In this document: positions 29,626-40,467 of the stretch, piece by piece | Position numbering within the stretch: position 1 is the first letter of the stretch | Layout: every line of letters begins with the position of its first letter | Assembly (NCBI RefSeq): GCF_950295315.1 | Contig: NC_080172.1 | Span: 116,971,313-117,035,312, forward strand | DNA: 64,000 nucleotides | Direction of reading: 5' to 3' | From: Erinaceus europaeus | Taxonomy: Eukaryota > Chordata > Mammalia > Eulipotyphla > Erinaceidae | The notes under the pieces: generated by a model | Database searches by the model: none | Told to the model about the DNA's origin: nothing | Seen by the model: only the letters and a program-made list of their open reading frames with translations | Position numbers and translations under genes: made by a program

Positions 29626-29689
29626 AACTTTTTTTTATTGTTGAAACCCAGCCTTTTTCCCTCCATCCCCTATCTCTTTTTCTTTTTTT

Positions 29690-29966
29690 AATATTTATTT
29701 ATTTATTTATTCCCTTTTGTTGCCCTTGTTGTTTTATTGTTGTAGTTATTGATGTTGTTCTTGTTGGATAGGACAGAGAGAAATGGAGAGAGGAGGGGAA
29801 GACAGAGAGGGGGAGAGAAAGACAGACACCTGCAGACCTGCTTCACCGCCTGTGAAGCAACTCCCCTGCAGGAGGGGAGCCGGGGTCTGAGACAGGGATC
29901 CTTTTGCCGATTGGTCCTTGCTCTTTGCACCACGTGCGCTTAACCTCCTGTGCTCCCACCCGACTC
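29690..29966 (-). mobile_element. SINE-c
   Basis: Antisense, with TTTTGTTGCCCTTGTTGTTT tail module and CTGCAGACCTGCTTCACCGC body. Close in sequence to the copies at 57209 and 63600. Confidence 0.92.
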
Positions 29967-30444
29967 TCTTATCTCTCATTTTACCTGAGGTATCTACAGG
30001 ATTTGACTCAGTTCTAGTCCCCACTGCCACCACCCCCTTCTCTGATGCTGGGGCGGGCGGGGCATGGTCCTGTGTTTCCGCAGCTGGCCTAGAAGCAAAG
30101 AAGCCTCCCTGAGGGGTGAGTTTCTAGCCTCCTGTCTGGGGAGCACAGCTATCTGGGAGCCTTGTGTTGGCCCTAGGAGGCCCCAGCAGGCTGCCCAGAG
30201 CCACAACAGCCCCTGTCTCTTCCTCCCCATCTCTCTCCCCTGCTCATCACTCCTTAGCCAGAGTGCACTCACCCCTAGATGAAGCACCCACCCCCACATC
30301 TCCACTCTGCCCTCAGCACTGCCTCTGGTGTAAACACGCCTCTGACCACCATGCTACCCTCCCACTTATACCCTTGAAGATTTTGGGGTAGTCTCTGGAG
30401 AAGAGCAGTGTCAAGTGAGGCCTCCAAGATCCTGGGCTATCACT
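29967..30444. other. Stretch without recognised features
   Basis: Nothing I can name. Confidence 0.3.
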
Positions 30445-30642
30445 CTCTTATGCATTTATTGGATAGAGAGAAAAACCGATCAGCAAAGGGGAGAGAGGGA
30501 GGGAGGGAGAAAGAGACAGCTGCAGCCCTCCTTCACAGCTCGAGGCGCTTTCCCCCTGCGGGTGGAGACGGGGGCTTGAACCTGGGTCCTTCCTCATGGT
30601 GACATGTCCACTCTTCTGAGTCTGCCAGCACCTGGCCCCCAA
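30445..30642 (-). mobile_element. SINE-a, diverged
   Basis: Head region (TGCCAGCACCTGGCCCCC) and centre preserved; tail shortened. Confidence 0.82.
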
Positions 30643-31085
30643 CATACTCCTCCGATCCGGCCTGCTTCCTGCTGAGCACCTGCGCCCAAGGTCCGTGTGT
30701 GTGTGTGTGTTCTTGTTCCTGCCTCAGAGCTCTGCCCACAGCAGCCCAGTCGCAGGCCACACTCTGCCTTCTCTCTGGGCGCCAGAAACGTCTTCCCACA
30801 CTATGCCCACCGCTGCCGGGAAGCCTGCGCTCTGTTCTGTCTCCTTTGTTCCACAGCTCAGGGTCCTCGTTGCCAAGCGGCGCCATCTTCCACAAGTTTT
30901 CCCTTAAGCTTGTGATGAAATCAGACAACAGCCTTCTTGGATAAATCCCCACAGCACTAGACGTCTCTTATCTCCTTGCTAATCAGAAGTGCAATTTCAC
31001 ACATGTCTGAGTGTTGTTGGACTAAAGGCTGCCTCCCCCACTAGACTAGCGTCTAGTAACCCCAGGACCAGAGCAGTAATGATTT
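30643..31085. other. Stretch without recognised features
   Basis: Contains a short (GT)n at 30696-30710. Confidence 0.3.
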
Positions 31086-31089
31086 AGCA

Positions 31090-31252
31090 AGAGAGGAAGG
31101 AAGGAAGGAAGGAAGGAAGGAAGGAAGGAAGGAAGGAAGGGGAAGGGGAAGGGGAAGGGGAAGGGGAAGGGGAAGGGGAAGGGGAAGGGGAAGGGAAGGG
31201 AAGGGAAGGGAAGGGAAGGGAAGGGAAGGGAAGGGAAGGGAAAGGAAAGGGC
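31090..31252 (+). repeat. Compound purine array (GGAA, GGGGAA, GGGAA)
   Basis: Three successive registers: (AAGG)n 31092-31140, (GGGGAA)n 31138-31192, (GGGAA)n 31190-31250. A smaller analogue of the tract at 7970. Confidence 0.95.
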
Positions 31253-31497
31253 TGTTGGAAGGGGTCCACTTAGAGCTGATTGCAACACCTCCTCTGCTGC
31301 TGCCCCACAGCACGAGCAGAAAGAAAGAAACTGCAGCCAGGCATTGAGGACCACCCAGCACCAAGGCCAAGTTCTCCCCGGCAGGACTCCCTTTGCTCCC
31401 ACCACCCAAGTTTATCCCCGAACTCAAAATAAACCAGAGCACTTGCCCTCTCCCATCTGAGCCTCTGTGTGTGAGTGTCCACCAGAATGTGAGCCCT

Positions 31498-31675
31498 GGG
31501 GCAGACTGTGGTGCACCGGGCTGAGCTCACTCGACTTGAGCCCTCACCCCCACCTGCAGGGGCAGAGCTTGGCGAGGGCTGCGGATGCCTCTCTGTCTCT
31601 CTCCCTCTCTCTCCCTTCCTCTCAATTTCTGGCTATCTCTATTCAATAAATAAATATAATTAAAATATCAAATAA
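31498..31675 (+). mobile_element. SINE-a, head truncated
   Basis: GGTGCACCGGGCTGAGC through CCCCACCTGCAGGGGCAGAG to TTCAATAAATAAAT. Confidence 0.82.
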
Positions 31676-31699
31676 AAATGGATCTTAAAAAAAATAACA

Positions 31700-31800
31700 G
31701 TAAGCTCCAGGACAGCAAAATCGCTCACTTGGGTAATTCTGTGCTTAACCATGTGTGTGACCCACTCCAGAATGCTGAAACCCTAGAGGTGCCCAAAATA
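31700..31800 (+). mobile_element. SINE-e fragment
   Basis: Head-like AATCGCTCACTTGGGTAATT; the rest is diverged. Confidence 0.4.
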
Positions 31801-31934
31801 ACACATATTTAAATCCCATAAAGCAGATGTGCTCATAGACACAGCGAGGCGTCCTGAGAGTTTGTGGACTGAAGAGATTACCCTTACCTCCTCTCCCCAG
31901 AACCCCGCTGCATTGTGCCTTAAAACCTGTCACT

Positions 31935-32235
31935 GTTGGGAGTCTGGCAGTAGCACAGCACATTAAGTGCATGTGGCGCAAAGTACAAGGACCGGCGTAA
32001 GGATCCCGGTTCCAGCTCGCAGCTCCTCACCTGCAGGGGAGCCACTTCACAGGCTGAAGCAGGTCTGCAGGTGTCTGTCTTTCTCTCCCCCTCTCTGTCT
32101 TGCCCTCCTCTCTCCATTTCTCTCTCTGTCTTATCCAACAATGACGGCATCAATAACAACAACAATGAAAACAACAACAACAACAATAAAAACAACAACA
32201 AGGGCAACAAAAGGGAAATAAATATATTTTAAAAA
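31935..32235 (+). mobile_element. SINE-c
   Basis: Tail is an AAC-repeat expansion (AACAACAACAACAATAAAAA) followed by GGGCAACAAAAGGGAAATAA. Confidence 0.9.
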
Positions 32236-32299
32236 TTAAAAAAAACAACCTATCAACAGTTGTGCAACTGTTTTGTGTACTCCCTGTAGAGTCTTTCCT

Positions 32300-32519
32300 T
32301 ATAAAAATATTTTATTTATATATTTACTATTTATTGGATAGAAACAGAGAAATTGAAATGGCAGAGGGAGATAGGGAGAGAGACAGAGAAACACCTGCAG
32401 CCTTGCTTCACCACTTGTGAAGATTTCCCCCTGCAGGTGTGACCCGCGCGGGCTTGAACCCGGATCCTCACATCTTGTAACATGCGCACTCAGCCAGGTG
32501 CACCACCACCTAGCCCCCT
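32300..32519 (-). mobile_element. SINE-a
   Basis: Complete antisense copy ending GTGCACCACCACCTAGCCCC. Confidence 0.92.
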
Positions 32520-32544
32520 TCCCGGGTGAATCAATTTTCAAGTA

Positions 32545-32625
32545 AAGAGAATTGAGGCTCAGAGATGTCAAGTCATCTCCCCAAGGCCACACAGCTTGCC
32601 AGGAGCAGAATGTAGATATCGGTCA
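32545..32625 (-). mobile_element. MIR 3' half
   Basis: GAGGCTCAGAGATGTCAAGT and AAGGCCACACAGCTTGCCAG are the standard antisense MIR words. Confidence 0.75.
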
Positions 32626-32704
32626 AGATTTTTCCTTACTGAGCTCATTGTTCAGTGTCCCTGGCTGCTATCATCTCTTGGGGGAGGGGGGGGAAGGTTC
32701 CCAT

Positions 32705-33610
32705 TCTTTTTATTATTATTAGTGATTTAACAATGATAAACAATATTGTAAGATAACAAGGGTACACTTCCACACAGTTCCCACCACCAGAGTTCCCTGT
32801 CCCATCCCCTCCATTGGAAGCTTCCCTGTTCTTTATCCCTCTGGGAGTCTGGGCCAGAATTCCTTATGGGGAGCAGAAGGTGGAAGGTCTGACTTCTGTC
32901 ATGGCTTCTCCACTGGACACGGGTGTTGGCAGGTGGACCCACACCCCCAGCCTGTGTCTGTCTGTCCCTAGTGGGGCAGGGCTCTGGGGAGGGGAGGTTC
33001 CAGGAGATATGGGTGAGGTTGTCTGCCCAGGGAAGCCAGGATGGCTTCATGGTAGCGTCTGCAACTTGATGGCTGAAAAGCATTAAGATAGAAAGCAGAA
33101 AAAATTGTTTAATAAACAGGAACCCAAAGATAGGAATAGAGCAGATGAAACTAGGGATCTTTGTGTTGGAAGAAGCTAGGAAGTCTATTTTGGTTGGTCT
33201 AGTTACATAATCATTGTTTTGTCTGAGACCCGCCCTGTCTGCAGGGCACGGGTTTAATCCCCATTGGTTCAAACTCTCTTTTCACTCCGCCCCCTCTCCT
33301 AGTCACACCCTGTTTTCCACCCTACCACTTCCTTCCTGGAAACTATAAATGCAGATTCTTTTCTCAATAAACATTGCACTGCTTCCCATCTCAGCCGTAA
33401 GTCCCTGGTCATCTCTCTCCCGCCTGTGAAGCTAGCCCAGCATCTGGTGCCTGGAACATGGACTGGCATATTTTAAGTATATTCTAAGGGGCCCATGACT
33501 TTAATCATTTTTTCCTGAGCCTGACAGCTCACACAGAGCTGGACTAAAACTACTGTCTGGGAAGATGGTGTCAGAGTTGATATAGGCCTAGAGTGTGGTA
33601 ACCAACTGCC
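32705..33610 (-). mobile_element. L1 long 3' UTR, split by an LTR
   Basis: Pieces 32705-33191 and 33469-33610. The break point TATTTT is duplicated on both sides of the LTR. Confidence 0.85.
33192..33468 (+). mobile_element. Solo LTR-B, short form
   Basis: Perfect 6-bp duplication TATTTT (33186-33191, 33469-33474). Begins GGTTGGTCT where relatives have TGTTGGTCT. GAAACTATAAATGC (about 33339) is the TATA region, CTCAATAAACATT follows. It ends with the same 28-bp extension as 16101-16439, here closing in GGCA. Confidence 0.85.
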
Positions 33611-33890
33611 GTGGCTTGTCCGGGTCTCAGGACTCTGTTTCAGAGCCAGGACAGTCCCAGGCAAACTGGCCTTGCTGCACCGTCACTCAGGAAACTAATT
33701 AGAACACAGTAGCTGCTGGGCCCTGCAAGGCCTTCTCAGCCCCAAATTAACATCTTTCTTGGACACACGTGTGAGCCGGAAGGCAGAGCTCAGCTGATCT
33801 TGTTCTGTGAAAAGCCAGTACCCCAAATCTCCCGCTTTCTTTAAAGAAGCAGGGGCACAGTGGCCTGGGATGTGACATCCAACCCTCAAA
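33611..33890. other. Stretch without recognised features
   Basis: Nothing I can name. Confidence 0.3.
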
Positions 33891-33899
33891 GATTTGCAG

Positions 33900-34130
33900 G
33901 GAACAGTCAGCCGCCAACACTGGAGTGCCAGTTCCCGGAAGAACAGGTTAACAAGTTAGATAGGAAAAAAAAAATACAAGATCTTGCTCAATTGCCTCAA
34001 ACATCAATAACACCAAGATAAGAGGCATATTGTCTGACTCATTCCACTCTGTGGAATTCCTAAGATTATTTCCTGTAACCTCCGCCCTCATAAACAGAGT
34101 GTATAACATCCCCATGCAGCTCCAGGACAG
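33900..34130. other. Candidate regulatory segment
   Basis: Repeat-free, with AP-1-like TGACTCA (34036), GATA-like AGATAAG (34016), ONECUT-like ATCAATAA (34004) and CTCAATTG. The clustering is suggestive only. Confidence 0.3.
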
Positions 34131-34389
34131 AGTCTTCCAAGAAGCAAAGCACTGTGGGAACTCTCAGGTGTGAGGTTCCTCCCACCCCCCACCCCTGCCC
34201 ACCTCGCCAGCCTGATCCCTGCATCTAATTCTTTAATGAAGTCACCTGCTCAGTTTCTCAGTCAACATGCCCCCTGGTCTGTGTAGATGCCTTCCAGGGC
34301 TCTCTCCTCCTTTCATCTGGGCTAGGCTCCTAGCAGACCATCCAGGCTTTCCCTGAAGTCCGTGTGTCATAAAAAGGTTCCCAGAGCAG
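34131..34389. other. Stretch without recognised features
   Basis: Nothing I can name. Confidence 0.3.
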
Positions 34390-34448
34390 CTCAGGAGATG
34401 GTTCAGTGAAAGAAGCACTTAAGTGTGAGGTCCCAGGTTTGATTCCTG
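34390..34448 (+). mobile_element. SINE-e head
   Basis: CTCAGGAGATGGTTCAGTG and GGTCCCAGGTTTGATTCCTG look like A- and B-box regions. Confidence 0.5.
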
Positions 34449-34507
34449 GGATGGGATGGGATGGGATGGGATGGGATGGGATGGGATGGGATGGGATGGG
34501 ATGGGAT
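34449..34507 (+). repeat. (GGGAT)n pentanucleotide repeat
   Basis: About 12 units, starting exactly in the B-box end (CCTGGGATGGGAT) of the preceding SINE fragment. Confidence 0.95.
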
Positions 34508-34542
34508 ACTCTGACTCTCTCTCTCTCTCCTCCTCCTTCTTT

Positions 34543-34690
34543 AATTTTTTTGGTATTATATTTATTTATTTATTTATTGGATAGAGACTGTCAGAAATCG
34601 AGAAGGGGAGGATGTGATTATAGAGGGAGAGAGATAGAGAGACACCTGCAGCCCTGCTTCACCACTCGCCAAGCTTCCCCCCAGCAGCAG
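34543..34690 (-). mobile_element. SINE-a, head missing
   Basis: Tail and body to CACTCGCCAAGCTTCCCCCC; the head is absent. Confidence 0.82.
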
Positions 34691-35049
34691 ATCCAGCAGG
34701 GTGTGAAACTCCCTCCTGCCAGAGGCCAAGGAGACCGGAGCCAAATGCTGAGACCCCTGTCTAGGTGCAGCTGGGAGGAGGGCGTCTCAGGGCTGAGTCT
34801 GGAGCAGAGCCACAGGTCACCCTCCTGCTAATTGAGCTGCTAATAACTGGGTTCTGATGACTGGTGGTGACAATGACACAGACCTGAGAGTGCTCCTGGA
34901 ATTGAGTCCATTAGCCAGGAATGCTTCCCAGAGCACCTCTGCCTCGGGCTGGGGAGAAGAGAGGGGGGAGAGAGAGAGGAGAGAGGGGAGGGAGGGAGAG
35001 AGAAGAGGCGCCAAGATTGGGAGCAAAAGGGAGGAGAGCCAGTAGAAGA
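34691..35049. other. Stretch with GGGAGA-rich tract
   Basis: Purine-rich at 34960-35010. No gene. Confidence 0.35.
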
Positions 35050-35525
35050 TGCCGGAAGAGCCTGAGGGGGCTTCTTCCCGAGCTAGTGCTCTCTGGTTGG
35101 AGAGAACTCAACTGGAGCTGATCTAGGCTGCTGCGTGGGAGAGGGAGAGGGATCAGGAACTCGTGCTGCACCAACTTCCGCAGGAGATACACTCTGGAAC
35201 TCTCGGAGCCGGAAAGCAATTTCCAAGTGTCTTTAATCAGAAGAGCAGCTGTTTTTATACTCTCCAAGTAGGGTGGAAACAGGATGTGACATAGAGAGGG
35301 TGGAGAGAAAAGTGACTGGTGAAAATCAGAGTGTGACAAAGAAGGGATCAGTGTGTGACAAGGAGGGGGTGGAGCAGGAGAGAATCCTATCATAGAACCA
35401 CCAATGCCCTGGAGTGCTTTATGTAAAAGTGATTTATGTAAATAGACCAAAGCTTTGGATCAGTAAAATCCCTATATAGGCATATGGTTAAGCAGAAGCC
35501 AGGGGGAGATGGCAACTACCCAACA
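35050..35525 (-). mobile_element. Solo LTR-E carrying a diverged tRNA-Gly 5' half
   Basis: Minus strand starts TGTTGGGTAGTTGCC and ends CTCTTCCGGCA. Flanks AGAAGA (35044-35049) and TGAAGA (35526-35531) match at five of six. GAGTATAAAAAC (about 35257) is a TATA box. In U3, 35374-35407 matches the first 34 bases of tRNA-Gly(GCC) at about 29 positions; see 54040-54073. Confidence 0.85.
35374..35407 (-). other. tRNA-Gly(GCC) 5'-half-like segment in U3, diverged
   Basis: Begins GCATTGGTGGTTC and ends CTCCTGC on the minus strand. Five differences from the tRNA include two in the A box, so Pol III activity is unlikely. Confidence 0.65.
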
Positions 35526-35689
35526 TGAAGAGAGACTTGGTGCACAGCAGGCCCCTCTCCCAACCTCCACTTGACCTGGAGTCTGTCTCCTGTGTGTGCC
35601 AGAGGCCCGACAGCCACAACTCCACACTCACCACAGTGAGTGCTGTGGGCTGAGCACTGACTAGTTAGCAGGCTCTGCTTCACAGACTT
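35526..35689. other. Stretch without recognised features
   Basis: Nothing I can name. Confidence 0.3.
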
Positions 35690-35910
35690 TTTTTTTAAAT
35701 TTCTTTATTGGGGAATTAATGTTTTACATTCGACAGTAAGTACGATAGTTTGTACATGCATCACATTTCTCAGTTTTCCACATAACAATACAACCCCCCA
35801 CTAGGTCCTCTGTCATCCTTCTTGGACCTGTATTCTCCCCACCTACCCACCCCCACCCCAGAGTCCTCTCCTTTGGTGCAATACGCCCTAAAGGGGGAAA
35901 AAATACCAAA
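35690..35910 (-). mobile_element. L1 3' UTR end (short type), antisense
   Basis: Reverse complement of 25165-25370: GGGGAATTAATGTTTTACAT at the tail side, CTAGGTCCTCTGTCATCC inside. Confidence 0.88.
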
Positions 35911-36059
35911 CTACCAATTATTTGACATTCAGTCCATCAAGAGGTGTGGTCTGTGTCTTCTGCCTCTCAGTTGAGTTTGTGTAGACGTGTAACCGTCCTT
36001 ACTGATGGAATGCTGTGGGAAGTAACACCATGTGCTTCTTCTTTGAATCTTGTTCTTTC

Positions 36060-36290
36060 CTTTTTAATATTTTTATATATTATCTTTCTTTCTTTCCTTA
36101 TTAGGTAGAGACAGCCAGAAATGCAGAGGGAAGGTAGAGATAGAGAGGAAGGGAAACAGAGAGACACCTGCAGCCCTGCGTCACCACTCATGAAGGTTTC
36201 CTCCTTGCAGGTGGGGACCGGGGGCTTGAACCTGGGTCCCTGAGCGCCGTATTATGTGTGCTCAATTAGATACACCACCACCTGACCCCC
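36060..36290 (-). mobile_element. SINE-a
   Basis: Complete, with a TTTC-rich expansion in the tail (36082-36098). Confidence 0.9.
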
Positions 36291-36719
36291 AGACTCTCTA
36301 TGTTAGACCAGCTAAGGGAAAACTCTCTTTGTCCTGTTGGTAACAACGTCTCCTCTTCCAGCCCTGAGTGAGTCGGACACTTCTGAGTCTGCGATGTTGT
36401 GAGGGAGCCCAGGCCACATAGAGCCACGTGACACAGTGGCTACAGCTGGCAGTCCCAAAACAGTCCAGCCCCAGCCATCTTCTCACAGAGAGCTCAGAAC
36501 AAGTCATCCGGTGGTTTTACCCAGATCAATGTATCAAATAGAATCTGTCTGCAAAATAAAATGGTTCTTTAACGCCATGGAGTTTGAGGCTGGTGTGCAG
36601 CTTAAGAATAGATCATAAAACAGTACGGATATCACCTCCACCTCCTAGTCAAGGAAACTAAGGCAGCACGGAGGAGTTAGCCCAAAGCAGTCTATCCTGG
36701 AGTCCATGTGCTCCCAGCC
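36291..36719. other. Stretch with MIR trace
   Basis: 36640-36715 (CAAGGAAACTAAGGCAGCAC) fits an antisense MIR end. Confidence 0.4.
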
Positions 36720-36880
36720 CCTGAGTGAATGGGAACAGATATAATTACTACAGTCAGGAATAATGATGTTACTTCTCCGATCTAATCTTCGTCTTATTGA
36801 CTCCAAAAACTCACTTTAATGGCCAGAGATAATTAAAAGCAATTACTTGCTGAAGTCTTTCAAACTACTCTCAAGGTGAC
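36720..36880. other. Candidate conserved non-coding segment
   Basis: AT-rich repeat-free block with ATATAATTACTACAG, GAATAATGATGTTAC, GATAATTAAAAGCAATTAC. Same type of evidence as at 28610 but shorter. Confidence 0.3.
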
Positions 36881-37260
36881 CTCAAAATCTGGTCCCTGCC
36901 TTGCTAACATCCCTTTTTCCCCTGCACGTACTTTCCTCAGAGTCATCCTTCTCCTCAGATCGTTCGTTCACCATAAATCCCTCTTTCTCCATAGCAGCCC
37001 CTCCACTCTGACACCCACCCCCCATCAGCTCTGGATACTTCATGTCCCGGTAAGGAAGAGCCTTCTCTCTTCGTGAGAGGGGACCAGAAGCACTGGGGTG
37101 CTCGTCATGATGTTGCTTCTCTGTCCTGCTCCTACTGGAGTGGATTTTATCCTCAGCCGCATCTGATCATCTCTGGAGCTCTGACAATGTGGAGAGTTTC
37201 CCAGCTGTTGAAAAAGTCTCATCAGATAAGTGACTTTTAAGAGCTGAAGCCCCAGGTTGT
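36881..37260. other. Stretch without recognised features
   Basis: Nothing I can name. Confidence 0.3.
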
Positions 37261-37267
37261 GTGTGTG

Positions 37268-37560
37268 GGGGGGGACATTGGGTGGTGGAGCACCCAGTTA
37301 AGTGCACGCAGTATGAAGCTCAAGGATCAGTGCAAGGATCTGGGTTCGAGGCCCCGCTCCCCCACCTGCAGGGAGTCCACTTCATGAGTACTGAAGCAGG
37401 TCTGCAGGTGTCAATTTTTCTTTCTCCCTCTCTGTCTCCTCTCACCTCTCAATTTCTCTCTGTTCTATGCAATAAAATGGAAAAAGTGGCCTCCAGGAGC
37501 AGTAGATTGATGGTGTAGGCACAGAACCCCAGTGGTAACCCTGGAGGAAAAAAAAAAAAG
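37268..37560 (+). mobile_element. SINE-b
   Basis: Complete, with CCTCCAGGAGCAGTAG tail module and a final A-run. Confidence 0.92.
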
Positions 37561-38014
37561 CTGAGGTTCCCACCTGAATGTTTTTTGAAGGCAGGTCTAG
37601 ATCAAAGTCTAGCAGTGAAGTTGCTCCCATCTGCTGCCTGCCCCACCTCACCTTGTCCAGTCCTGGTAAACATGATGCCCTCCACCCAGTGACAAGACCA
37701 ACAGCTGGGAGTCAGCCAGTGCCTCTCGTCCTTGTGGGAAGCCACACAGCAGTGCTGAGGAGTCTGCCACCGAGGCCACTCTCAGGCTGCCAGTGCTCCC
37801 AGGGATCCTCTGCCCCAAACCAGTCTAGCAGCCCCTCGTGCCCGTGCCAGGAACCTGCGTGCCTGCCTTCTCCATCACAACGCTGGTTGGCTCTAGGGCT
37901 TCAAACTCCCATGGTTTTTCTCCATTCCCGCTTCCCTGCTGTCTGCGTGCTCACCTTCTCAGGCTGGCTTAGTCTCCCACTTCTAGTTTCTCCCACTACA
38001 GCTGTATCATCATC
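37561..38014. other. Stretch without recognised genes
   Basis: The 37578-38033 frame (151 codons) has no recognisable domain and runs into the L1 tail. Confidence 0.3.
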
Positions 38015-39028
38015 ATCATCATTATTGATTTAATATTAAGTTCCAAGATTACAAGATAACAGGGTACAACTCCATACCGTTCCCACCACCAGTTCTGGAT
38101 CCCCAATCCCTCCACTGGAAGCTCCAGTAGTTTTCCCAAAACTGCAGACATGGGCTGTTATTTCTACAACTGTCTGTCAGTATCTGTATGTATTTACCCA
38201 TTCCCCCCCCCCCATGGTCCCATCTTCTCTTCCTTTCCAAGTCACACCTGTTGGTCTGCTTCTAGTTCTGCTTCTAAGACCCCTTCTGTTTTGATCATCA
38301 CCTTAGATTCACTTGCGTTGCTTAACGCTGTGGTCTATTTACATAATCACTGCTTTACCTGAGACCCGCCCTGCCTACAGGGCACTGGTTTAATCCCACT
38401 GTTTCGAACTCTCTTTTCACTCCACCCCCTCTCCTAGTCACACCCTGTTTTCCACCATTTAATCCCCACTGGCTCAAGCTCTTTTTCCACTCCACCCCCT
38501 ATCCTATGTACTTCCTCTTCCTGACACTTCCTCCTCAGGAGATATAAAGGACAGGATTTTCTAATGAAGAGAGATTAGATAGATTGCACTGCATTCCCGC
38601 TCATCAATAAAGATTGAACTGCGTCCCAGCTCAGCCATGAGTCCCTGGTCTTCTCTCTCCCACCCATGAAGCTAGCCCAGCAACATCTACACCTGTCACT
38701 ACATCTAAATGTCCCTCCCTTCCCCTTCTCTCTCCCAGTCCTCATGGAGTTAGAGTTCAGAGCCCTCTGGTCATATTCTCCTTAACATTTATCTCCTGCT
38801 GGGAGTATGGACTCAAATTCTTTATGGGGAGCAGAAGGTGGGAGTTATGGCTTCTGTCATTGCTTCTCCTCTAGACATGGGTGTTGGCAGGTGGATCCAC
38901 ACCCCCAGCCTGTTTCTGTCTTTCCCTAGTGGGGCAGGGCTCTTGGGGGGGGGGGGGTTCCAGGACACACTGGTGAGGTCGTCTGCCCAGGGAGGTTAAG
39001 ATGGTGCCATGGTAGCATCTGAAACCTC
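38015..39028 (-). mobile_element. L1 long 3' UTR, split by a full-length LTR-B
   Basis: Pieces 38015-38248 and 38696-39028, colinear with 60190-60560. Two homopolymers inside (C run near 38204, G run near 38946). Confidence 0.85.
38249..38695 (+). mobile_element. Solo LTR-B, long form
   Basis: 447 bp, TGTTGGTCTG to CCCAGCAACA. GATATAAAGGAC (about 38540) is the TATA box, CATCAATAAAGATT (about 38607) the polyadenylation signal. A U3 segment (TTTAATCCC ... CTCCACCCCCT) is present twice in tandem. Flanks TCACACC and TCTACACC suggest a blurred duplication. Confidence 0.85.
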
Positions 39029-39729
39029 CCACCACAACTCATCATCCATAGGGTGACAAGAGGAGAGCCTCTCCTGTCCTGTGGCATCTTCCTGCTGGCC
39101 GTGACAGAGCTGTGACTGCCCTCGGTCCCAGGACACCTTCCTATCCCCTTACAGCTGCAGTTCACTCCTGGAGAGACGCCGGTCCTCATCCCTGGGGGAA
39201 CTGCACTGATGCGCTATGCCCATTGCTACAGACCTGTCTCAGCCCCAGCGCCACCCTGGGTCTTGGTTCCAGACATCGCCCACTCTGGCTGCCTGGCTCT
39301 CCGGGCATCCAGGTGGCCACCTCAACTCCAGCTCTCCTCCTCTCCCCCAGAACAACCCAGCCAAGTTACTGCCACCTGTGCATCAGAGCCAGATATCCTG
39401 GAGTGCGGGCAAGTGGGTGGCAGGGTTTCCCCGCCTCCCTAGGAAGGACTCCAAGGCCCTTCTCTAGATCTCCTCAGTAATCCCTCCTGTTGGCAGAAAG
39501 ACTTGTTTACAGAGCAGTGTAAATGCCAACTTTCTTCTCCTGCCCCTAAAGAGTCTTCGAAGAGGCTCCCAGCTGCCAGAACTAGGATTGCTCTCTGCCG
39601 TCCCGTCAGGACTATGTGTTCTGATTCATTTACTGCAGAGAACACGGAGCCCCTGAAAGGCATGTTAATAAAAATACATTTTCAGAAAAGTTTATGAATG
39701 AACAGTCCTGTGATTACAGGGGCGCTAGA
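39029..39729. other. Stretch without recognised genes
   Basis: Frames of 77-122 codons overlap on one strand; none is recognisable. Confidence 0.3.
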
Positions 39730-39860
39730 GAACCAGTGGGGTGGCTCACCTGGGGGTGGTGTTGTCTGCAACACCTGGCCCAAGTCCCCGGTCTCAGTGG
39801 GACTGGGGGAAGCTTCAGTGCTATATTCTCTCTCTCTCTCTGTCTCTCTCTCCCCCCAAT
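39730..39860 (+). mobile_element. SINE-e fragment with (CT)n
   Basis: GAACCAGTGGGGTGGCTCACC head, then CT-repeat tail. Confidence 0.5.
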
Positions 39861-40044
39861 GTACATATGAAGAATGTGAGGCTGTAGAATAAGAGACACC
39901 TTATGAAGTGGTTTTGTCTCTTCATTCTGGAGACAGAGAGCAGGGCGCTCTCTCTCTCTCTCTCTGTACATATGAAGAATGTGAGGCTGTAGAATAAGAG
40001 ACACCTTATGAAGTGGTTTAGTCTCTTCATTCTGGAGACAGAGA
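39861..40044 (+). repeat. Tandem duplication, 105-bp period
   Basis: A 79-bp segment beginning GTACATATGAAGAATGTGAG occurs at 39861-39939 and 39966-40044 with one visible difference (TTTTG/TTTAG). (CT)n lies before each copy, so slippage or unequal crossing-over between CT runs is the likely origin. Confidence 0.95.
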
Positions 40045-40245
40045 CCTGGGCTCAAATCCAAGGCTGTTTGTTTGGTTATGTCACCTTGGCCACAGGGTCC
40101 TCAGCCATGGGCTGGAAATAACGGCGTCCACCTTCACAGAGCAGTGACGTGCATAGTCAGGACTCAGGAGATGACAGCTCGTAAGGCAATGGCGTCAACA
40201 GCGAGCTAAATGCTCACAGTCATTAAAGTCAGCAAGGATGACACT
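40045..40245. other. Stretch with possible MIR remnant
   Basis: GTCACCTTGGCCACAGGGTC ... CTCAGCCATGGGC is weakly MIR-like. Confidence 0.3.
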
Positions 40246-40459
40246 TTTTTAAATCATCTTTATTTATTTATTGGATAGAGACAGGTAGAAATTGAGAGGG
40301 AAGGGGGTGATAGAGAGGGAGAGAGACAGAGAGACACCTGCAGCCCTGCTTCACCACTTGTGAAGCCTTCCCCCTGCAGGTGAGGACCAGGGGATTGAAC
40401 CTGGATCCTTGCGCACTTTAACATGTGTGCCCAGCCAGGTGAGCCACCACCTGGCCCCC
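40246..40459 (-). mobile_element. SINE-a
   Basis: Complete, low divergence. Confidence 0.93.
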
Positions 40460-40467
40460 AAGGAATA

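Noticed and set aside
31090..31252. Proline/phenylalanine-rich minus-strand frames over the GGGAA array
   Set aside because: Low-complexity artefact.
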